From positions 1-6,276 of the forward strand of contig JASHSR010000111.1 of the NCBI GenBank assembly GCA_030038645.1: a stretch of DNA of 6,276 nt. Reading direction: 5' to 3'. Made by a program: the position numbers and the translations under genes. The first letter of the stretch is position 1. The number at the start of each line of letters is the position of its first letter. Origin of the DNA: Gammaproteobacteria bacterium (lineage in GTDB: Bacteria > Pseudomonadota > Gammaproteobacteria > Steroidobacterales > Steroidobacteraceae). This document shows positions 6,072-6,276 of the stretch, one piece after another. Below the pieces are notes generated by a model that saw nothing but the letters and a program-made list of their open reading frames with translations, was not told the origin of the DNA and did no database searches.

Positions 6072-6097
6072 CCGCGTGACCCATATGGGATACGCGG
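6072..6097. promoter_or_regulatory. 26-bp near-perfect palindrome, probable operator
   Basis: CCGCGT (6072-6077) mirrors ACGCGG (6092-6097) around the perfect 10-bp palindrome CCCATATGGG (6080-6089). The two linkers GA and AT give one G.T wobble and one mismatch. Eleven of 13 pairs are Watson-Crick. The two-turn length and even symmetry fit binding by a dimeric regulator. A terminator is less likely because no T-run follows on either strand. It lies about 160-190 bp upstream of the secreted-protein start. Confidence 0.5.
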
Positions 6098-6106
6098 CGT
6101 GATGCG

Positions 6107-6124
6107 GATCAAAGACCGATCAAA
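6107..6124. repeat. Paired GATCAAA direct repeats, one helical turn apart
   Basis: GATCAAA occurs at 6107-6113 and again at 6118-6124, with an 11-bp period, starting 9 bp after the 26-bp palindrome. Same-face spacing is typical of tandem half-sites for a transcription factor. The short unit means chance is not excluded. Confidence 0.35.
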
Positions 6125-6276
6125 TGAGGACGCGAAGCGATTGGGCAGAACGTGCCGCAGCTCACATCAGAGTGTGGCCCGAGCGCTCTTCGCGTGCTGT
6201 ACATCGTCACGGGAGCGGACACTGAGGGCCGTGCCGGAGATCCTTAGTCAGTACTCCCAGAGGTCGTCGAGGGCAC

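Larger units (their letters stand above)
5924..6276. other. Region upstream of the small gene, no convincing gene, repeat-rich
   Basis: This 353-bp stretch runs to the right edge. Frames of 78-96 codons exist on both strands, but none has a ribosome binding site or protein-like composition. It probably holds the promoter and control sites of the minus-strand secreted-protein gene, although no good sigma-70 hexamer pair was found. Dyads and direct repeats within it are listed separately; smaller palindromes are GCGGCCGC (6025-6032) and GAGCGCTC (6181-6188). At the very edge, the minus strand reads ALDDLWEY followed by a stop (6248-6276). This could be the tail of a gene lying outside, but eight residues are too few to call. 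Confidence 0.5.

Noticed and set aside
5822..6112. 96-codon minus-strand frame overlapping the small secreted-protein gene
   Set aside because: It has no ribosome binding site and no recognisable features, and it overlaps the better-supported signal-peptide gene in another frame.
6248..6276. Tail of a minus-strand gene (ALDDLWEY, stop) at the right edge
   Set aside because: Only eight codons are visible; plausible but not enough to support a gene call.

Overview
The window comes from a GC-rich bacterial chromosome. The four large genes have strongly G/C-ending codons and purine-rich ribosome binding sites. The gene content (a twin-arginine-exported metallo-hydrolase, a metabolite:H+ symporter of the MHS family, malate synthase A) fits a Pseudomonadota-type organism, possibly a beta- or gammaproteobacterium. 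That placement is an inference from gene content and composition, not from a marker gene. I see no rRNA, tRNA, CRISPR array, insertion sequence or phage gene.

Layout. Positions 1-442 (minus strand) hold the N-terminal part of a Tat-exported metallo-beta-lactamase-fold hydrolase that runs off the left edge. A 361-bp intergenic region (443-803) with several short dyads separates it from a divergent plus-strand block of three genes: an MHS-family MFS transporter (804-2135), malate synthase A aceB (2228-3871), and a ThDP-dependent enzyme of the acetolactate synthase/decarboxylase superfamily (3940-5571, TTG start). Converging on the end of that block is a small minus-strand gene for a secreted protein of 85 residues (5653-5910). 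It has a good signal peptide and a strong Shine-Dalgarno, and it looks less GC-rich than its neighbours. The last ~350 bp (5924-6276) hold no convincing gene but contain inverted and direct repeats that look like operators.

How the genes may work together. Malate synthase condenses glyoxylate with acetyl-CoA to give malate. The transporter probably imports a carboxylate or similar polar metabolite. The ThDP enzyme probably cleaves or decarboxylates a 2-keto acid or acyl compound. The three are co-directional with gaps of 92 and 68 bp, which suggests one catabolic module feeding a C2 unit or glyoxylate into central metabolism. The module's substrate cannot be read from the sequence. Isocitrate lyase, glyoxylate carboligase partners and glycerate genes are absent from the window, so the classical glyoxylate bypass cluster is not what is seen. 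This transporter-aceB-ThDP enzyme grouping is the best candidate for something not yet described. The small secreted protein with its palindrome-rich upstream region is the second.
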